A stretch of DNA of 9,572 nt from JAKFWF01 sp031365375 (lineage in GTDB: Bacteria; Pseudomonadota; Alphaproteobacteria; Rhizobiales; Hyphomicrobiaceae). Each line of letters opens with the position of its first letter. The stretch's first letter is position 1. Positions 6,150-9,572 of the stretch are shown piece after piece. The DNA is taken from the NCBI GenBank assembly GCA_031365375.1, contig JANLXZ010000121.1, positions 1-9,572 on the forward strand. Direction: 5' to 3'. The notes below the pieces were generated by a model that was given only the letters and a program-made list of their open reading frames with translations, ran no database searches and was not told where the DNA came from. Both the position numbers and the translations under genes were made by a program.

Positions 6150-6935
6150 ATGCGAGACAGCGGTTTAAAACGCGCGATTGAAGCTGCGGGTGGCATTGGT
6201 GCCTTGGCTCGAATGTTGGGCCTTGCTCAACCGTCTGTGTCCGGCTGGACACGCGTGCCGGCCGACCGTGTGATCGCAGTGGAGGCGGCAACTGCTGTAC
6301 CTCGTTCCCTTCTGCGACCCGACCTTTACGAATCCGCGACTGCCCCTGGCATTGTCCCGCGTCTTGACGATGTGGACCTCGGGCGCGCGCGCACTTATCG
6401 CCTGCTTGCCAATCTTCTCGCGAAGCCACCGTCACAGGGGCTGTTGGATCAAGTCGGCTGCATCTCTGCCGACGCAACGCCACTTGGGCTCGCCTGGATC
6501 GCCCTAGCCGATGCCGCGCGCAAAACTTCTGCGGCCGACGCCGGCGAAGAGTTTTTCAAGCTGTTCGTTGGAGTAGGCCGTGGCGACGTGCTAGCTTATG
6601 CATCGTTCTATCTCGCTGGGTTCCTCAACGAGCGACCGTTGGCTGCGATCCGCGCCGACTTGCAGCGCTTCGGCATCGAACGTCAGGCTGGTATCCACGA
6701 GCCAGAGGATGCAATCGCTACGCTTTTCGATGTGATGGCGGGGCTGATCGACGGAAGCTATTCCGCAAATCCGATTGATCAGGATGCATTCTTCGACGCG
6801 CACATCAAAACTTGGGCACCTCGCATGTTCGCCGACGTGCTGGTTGCCCCGTCCGCCAAATTCTACCGTGCAGTCGCCGACGTCGGCGGGCATTGGATTG
6901 ACCTCGAAACCCGCGCATTCTCAATTGCTGCCTGA
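6150..6935 (+). CDS. TorD-family chaperone with N-terminal Cro/YdaS-like helix-turn-helix
   Basis: A 261-residue two-domain protein. Residues about 6-60 match a Cro/YdaS-like helix-turn-helix: Leu-Lys-Arg-Ala-Ile-Glu-Ala-Ala-Gly-Gly, Ala-Leu-Ala-Arg-Met-Leu-Gly, Gln-Pro-Ser-Val-Ser-Gly-Trp, then Val-Pro-Ala-Asp-Arg-Val and Leu-Arg-Pro-Asp-Leu-Tyr. Residues about 75-255 are the all-helical TorD fold, shown by Ala-Arg-Thr-Tyr-Arg-Leu-Leu-Ala at 80-87, Phe-Phe-Lys-Leu-Phe-Val-Gly-Val-Gly-Arg-Gly at 135-145, Tyr-Ala-Ser-Phe-Tyr-Leu-Ala-Gly-Phe-Leu at 150-159 and Glu-Pro-Glu-Asp at 184-187. TorD proteins bind the Tat signal and apo-form of molybdoenzymes until the cofactor is inserted. The partner here is most likely the formate dehydrogenase two genes on, reached through the small Tat gene 18 bases downstream. 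The His that usually follows Glu-Pro-x-Asp is Ala188. The fusion suggests that the chaperone may also regulate transcription, which is inference. Confidence 0.92.
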   Translation: MRDSGLKRAIEAAGGIGALARMLGLAQPSVSGWTRVPADRVIAVEAATAVPRSLLRPDLYESATAPGIVPRLDDVDLGRARTYRLLANLLAKPPSQGLLDQVGCISADATPLGLAWIALADAARKTSAADAGEEFFKLFVGVGRGDVLAYASFYLAGFLNERPLAAIRADLQRFGIERQAGIHEPEDAIATLFDVMAGLIDGSYSANPIDQDAFFDAHIKTWAPRMFADVLVAPSAKFYRAVADVGGHWIDLETRAFSIAA

Positions 6936-6953
6936 CCCCAGGAGACGAAACAC

Positions 6954-7160
6954 ATGTCGAAGCCCAAGGCTGTTAGCAAACTCGATCGACGTGGCTTCCT
7001 CAAGGGTATCGGCACCGGTGCTGCCGGAGCCGCGACAGTCGCCGCAGGCGTAGCGATTTCTGCGCCGGCAGAAGCGGCCGAGTCTGCCGCAGATAAGAAG
7101 AAGGTTCGCTATCGCGAGTCAGAGCACGTCAAAAAATACTACGCCACCAACCGCGACTGA
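6954..7160 (+). CDS. small Tat-signal protein, 'formate dehydrogenase region TAT target' family
   Basis: A 68-residue protein whose first 41 residues are a twin-arginine signal: Leu-Asp-Arg-Arg-Gly-Phe-Leu-Lys at 10-17, an Ala/Gly-rich hydrophobic segment at about 19-36, and an Ala-Glu-Ala cleavage site at 39-41. The mature part would be only about 27 residues. It ends in Tyr53-Arg-Glu-Ser-Glu-His58-Val-Lys-Lys-Tyr-Tyr63, which fits the family signature Tyr-basic-x-Ser/Thr-x-His-Ile/Val-x-x-aromatic-Tyr (TIGR02811). AGGAGA at 6940-6945 is a strong ribosome site 8 bases before the ATG. It lies between the chaperone and the catalytic subunit. The family is known from formate dehydrogenase loci but its function is not established; it might be a small subunit, an anchor if not cleaved, or an export partner. 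Confidence 0.92.
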   Translation: MSKPKAVSKLDRRGFLKGIGTGAAGAATVAAGVAISAPAEAAESAADKKKVRYRESEHVKKYYATNRD

Positions 7161-7189
7161 GTTCGACGAAACTAACCGCTTCGTTGCTC
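7159..7189 (+). other. possible intercistronic RNA hairpin before the formate dehydrogenase gene
   Basis: In the 59-base gap, bases 7164-7170 can pair with 7180-7186 (seven pairs, one G-U) around a 9-base loop. GAG at 7159-7161, which includes the last two bases of the preceding stop codon, can extend the stem with CTC at 7187-7189 across a TT bulge. No T run follows, so processing or 3'-end protection is more likely than termination. Confidence 0.35.
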
Positions 7190-7219
7190 ATCGAATTTGA
7201 CCCAAATGGGGAACTACCC

Positions 7220-9572
7220 ATGTTGACCAAACGCCTCGAGTCCAAGTCCCGCAAATCCCGGCTTGCCCCGGTCGCAGCCCACGGCACCTCACCGCTGGAT
7301 CGGCGAGCATTCCTGCGAAATGCGGGCGTCAGCGCAACCGGATTGGCCGTCGTCGGCACACTCGGCTCAGCGACGGTTCAGAAAGCGCACGCGATCACGC
7401 CGATGGACCATTCGCAACCGATGGCGATCAAGAAGAACGTGTGCACGCATTGCTCGGTCGGTTGCACGGTCACGGCTGAAGTCCAAAATGGCGTCTGGGT
7501 CGGACAGGAACCTTCGTGGGATAGCCCGATCAACCGTGGCACGCACTGCGCAAAGGGCGCCGCAATCCGGGAGATCGTGTTTGGCGATCGCCGCTTGAAA
7601 TACCCGATGAAATTGGTTGACGGCCAGTACCAAAAGATTTCCTGGAAACAGGCGCTCGACGAGATCGGCACCAAGATGCTGGAGATCCGCGAGAAGTCCG
7701 GTCCGGAATCAGTATGGTGGCTCGGCTCGGCCAAGTTCACGAATGAAGCAGCCTATCTCTATCGCAAGATGGCCGCTTTCTGGGGCACCAACTCGGTCGA
7801 CCATCAGGCGCGTATTTGCCATTCCACAACAGTTGCGGGCGTTGCCAATACGTGGGGCTACGGCGCGCAGACCAATTCTTACAACGACATTCGCAATTCC
7901 AAAACCATGATCATCATGGGCGGCAATCCCGCGGAAGCGCATCCCGTTGCATTGCAGCATGTGCTGACGGGCAAGGAAACCAATCGCGCTAACCTGATCG
8001 TGATCGATCCGCGCATGACGCGCACTGCCGCTCACGCAACGGAATATGTACGCATCCGCTCCGGCACCGACATTCCGGTCATCTGGGGGCTGCTATGGCA
8101 CATCTTCGAGAATGGCTGGGAGGACAAGGGTTTCATCCAGAGTCGCGTTAATGGCATGGACGAAGTCCGGGCCGAAGTTAAGAAATGGGATCCCAAGACC
8201 GTAGAAGATGTGACGGGCGTGCCTGGCGAACAGCTGAAGCGCGTGGCGGAGATGTTTGCGAAACAAAAGCCGTCGACTCTGATCTGGTGCATGGGTGCAA
8301 CCCAGCACTCCGTCGGCACTGCCAATGTCCGCGCCTACTGCATCTTGCTGCTCGCAACTGGTAACGTCGGCGCACCCGGCACCGGTGCGAACATCTTCCG
8401 CGGCCACACCAACGTGCAAGGCGCCACCGATCTCGGTTTGGACGTTATCACGCTCCCACTCTATTACGGCCTCGACGACAACGCTTGGAAACACTGGGCG
8501 AGGGTATGGGAAGTCGAGTTCGAGTGGCTGGACGGCCGTTTCGACAAAAAGCCCGGTCCCAACAACACCCAGATAAACTATCGTAGTTTGCCGGGCATTC
8601 CGTCGACACGCTGGTTTGATGCCGTGACTGTGCCAAAAGAACAAATTGATCAGCGCGATACATTGAAGGCAGCGATCGTCTTTGGACATGGTGGCAACAC
8701 CGTGCCGCGCATGCCGGAAATGTTGAAGGGGTTAGCCGCGTTAGACTTGCTGGTCGTCGCCGATCCGCATCCGACGAATTTTGTTTCCCTCGCTGGCCGT
8801 CGAAATGGCACGTACCTGTTGCCGATCGCAACTAGTCTGGAGTGCGACGGCTCGCGTACTGCCTCAAACCGTTCGCTGCAGTGGGGCGAGAAAATCGTCG
8901 AGCCGATCTTCGAGAGCGCCACCGATTACTGGGCGATCAATGAACTCGCCAAGCGTCTCGGCTTTGCCGACAAGATGTTCAAGAACATCAAGATGATCAA
9001 GGGCAAATTCGGTGATGAGCCGGAGGCCGAATCCCTCCTGCGTGAAATCAATCGCGGTGGCTTCTCGACCGGTTATTGCGGCCAGTCACCGGAGCGCCTT
9101 AAAGCGCACATGAAGAACCAGGGCCAGTTCGATATCATCACTTTAAAGGCGAAAGCTGGTGCACCCGCCGAAATCGCCGGTGACCATTACGGCCTGCCAT
9201 GGCCGTGCTGGGGCACGCCTGAAATGAGGCATCCAGGCACGCCGTTGCTGTACAATACCAATTTGCATGTGAAGGATGGCGGTGGAACGTTCCGGGCGCG
9301 CTTCGGCGTCGAGCGCATGATGAAGGTCAAGGCGCAGGAGAATGGTCAGGAAATCGAACGTGAAGTAAAAGAAAATCTCCTCGCGGAAGGTTCCTACTCA
9401 CTCGGCTCAGAGATCAAAGACGGCTATCCCGAGTTCACGATGGCCGTGCTGCAAAAGCTCGGTTGGGATACTGACCTCACCGCCGACGAGCGTGCCACGA
9501 TCGAGAAAATCGGTGGGACTAACGTTGGTGTCGTCTCATGGGCGACTGACCTGTCGGGCGGCATACAGCGCG
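7220..9572 (+). CDS. fdhA: formate dehydrogenase catalytic (alpha) subunit, Tat-exported, 3' truncated
   Basis: The catalytic subunit of a respiratory formate dehydrogenase (formate to CO2, electrons passed to an iron-sulfur subunit), of the FdnG/FdoG type. About 784 codons are visible, open to the window end; the family length suggests some 200 more. The Tat signal is Asp-Arg-Arg-Ala-Phe-Leu-Arg at 27-33 with cleavage after Ala-His-Ala (56-58), so the enzyme acts in the periplasm. One [4Fe-4S] cluster is bound by Cys75, Cys78, Cys82 and Cys110, followed by Lys112 of the conserved Cys-x-Lys-Gly. Cys200 in Ala-Arg-Ile-Cys-His-Ser occupies the place of selenocysteine in E. coli FdnG and is coded by TGC at 7817-7819; His201 follows. 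Gly-Gly-Asn-Pro-Ala-Glu-Ala-His (234-241) and Arg394-Gly-His-Thr-Asn-Val-Gln-Gly match the pterin-binding and active-site Arg regions. The ATG at 7220 has GGGGA at 7208-7212 upstream. Mo versus W cannot be told from sequence. Confidence 0.96.
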   Translation, partial: MLTKRLESKSRKSRLAPVAAHGTSPLDRRAFLRNAGVSATGLAVVGTLGSATVQKAHAITPMDHSQPMAIKKNVCTHCSVGCTVTAEVQNGVWVGQEPSWDSPINRGTHCAKGAAIREIVFGDRRLKYPMKLVDGQYQKISWKQALDEIGTKMLEIREKSGPESVWWLGSAKFTNEAAYLYRKMAAFWGTNSVDHQARICHSTTVAGVANTWGYGAQTNSYNDIRNSKTMIIMGGNPAEAHPVALQHVLTGKETNRANLIVIDPRMTRTAAHATEYVRIRSGTDIPVIWGLLWHIFENGWEDKGFIQSRVNGMDEVRAEVKKWDPKTVEDVTGVPGEQLKRVAEMFAKQKPSTLIWCMGATQHSVGTANVRAYCILLLATGNVGAPGTGANIFRGHTNVQGATDLGLDVITLPLYYGLDDNAWKHWARVWEVEFEWLDGRFDKKPGPNNTQINYRSLPGIPSTRWFDAVTVPKEQIDQRDTLKAAIVFGHGGNTVPRMPEMLKGLAALDLLVVADPHPTNFVSLAGRRNGTYLLPIATSLECDGSRTASNRSLQWGEKIVEPIFESATDYWAINELAKRLGFADKMFKNIKMIKGKFGDEPEAESLLREINRGGFSTGYCGQSPERLKAHMKNQGQFDIITLKAKAGAPAEIAGDHYGLPWPCWGTPEMRHPGTPLLYNTNLHVKDGGGTFRARFGVERMMKVKAQENGQEIEREVKENLLAEGSYSLGSEIKDGYPEFTMAVLQKLGWDTDLTADERATIEKIGGTNVGVVSWATDLSGGIQR

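Noticed and set aside
7220..9572. Possible NAD-dependent cytoplasmic formate dehydrogenase or nitrate reductase instead of a respiratory enzyme.
   Set aside because: The Tat signal, the Ala-Arg-Ile-Cys-His motif, Arg-Gly-His-Thr-Asn-Val-Gln-Gly and absence of N-terminal ferredoxin domains point to the periplasmic FdnG/FdoG type.

Overview
The window reads as a chromosomal piece of an alphaproteobacterium, most likely from the Hyphomicrobiales (Bradyrhizobium/Xanthobacter-like). This is judged from the GC-rich coding sequence, the tight GTGA/ATGA gene overlaps and the gene order; no ribosomal or other marker gene is present to settle it. Apart from three short intergenic stretches the window is fully coding.

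Layout. (1) 2-322, + strand: the C-terminal end of a mono-heme c-type cytochrome whose start lies outside the window. (2) 348-2411, - strand: a 687-residue soluble protein with four ferredoxin-type Cys clusters plus Cys pairs at both ends. (3) 2412-2484: a short divergent promoter region with two small palindromes. (4) 2485-5949, + strand: a compact five-gene operon encoding a biotin/lipoate-ligase-fold protein without the usual catalytic motifs, then members of the DUF6505, DUF6352, DUF3305 and DUF3306 families. (5) 5950-6149: a 200-base gap with a hairpin and a palindrome flanked by a direct repeat. (6) 6150-9572, + strand: a TorD-type chaperone carrying an N-terminal Cro/YdaS-like helix-turn-helix, a 68-residue Tat-signal protein of the 'formate dehydrogenase region TAT target' family, and the catalytic subunit of a periplasmic molybdenum- or tungsten-dependent formate dehydrogenase, cut by the window end after about 784 residues.

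How it fits together. The last genes are the structural and chaperone part of a respiratory formate dehydrogenase of the FdnG/FdoG type, with cysteine instead of selenocysteine at the metal-ligand position. It is exported folded through Tat after cofactor insertion. The five-gene operon, the ferredoxin-like protein and the small Tat protein belong to families known mainly from their position beside such dehydrogenases, so the window is best read as a formate dehydrogenase island with an accessory set of uncharacterised function, probably for maturation, regulation or electron transfer. The iron-sulfur and cytochrome b subunits are expected just beyond the right edge. The most unusual points are the DNA-binding-domain/TorD fusion with a palindrome upstream of its own gene, the apparently non-catalytic ligase-fold protein, and the very short Tat-exported peptide.
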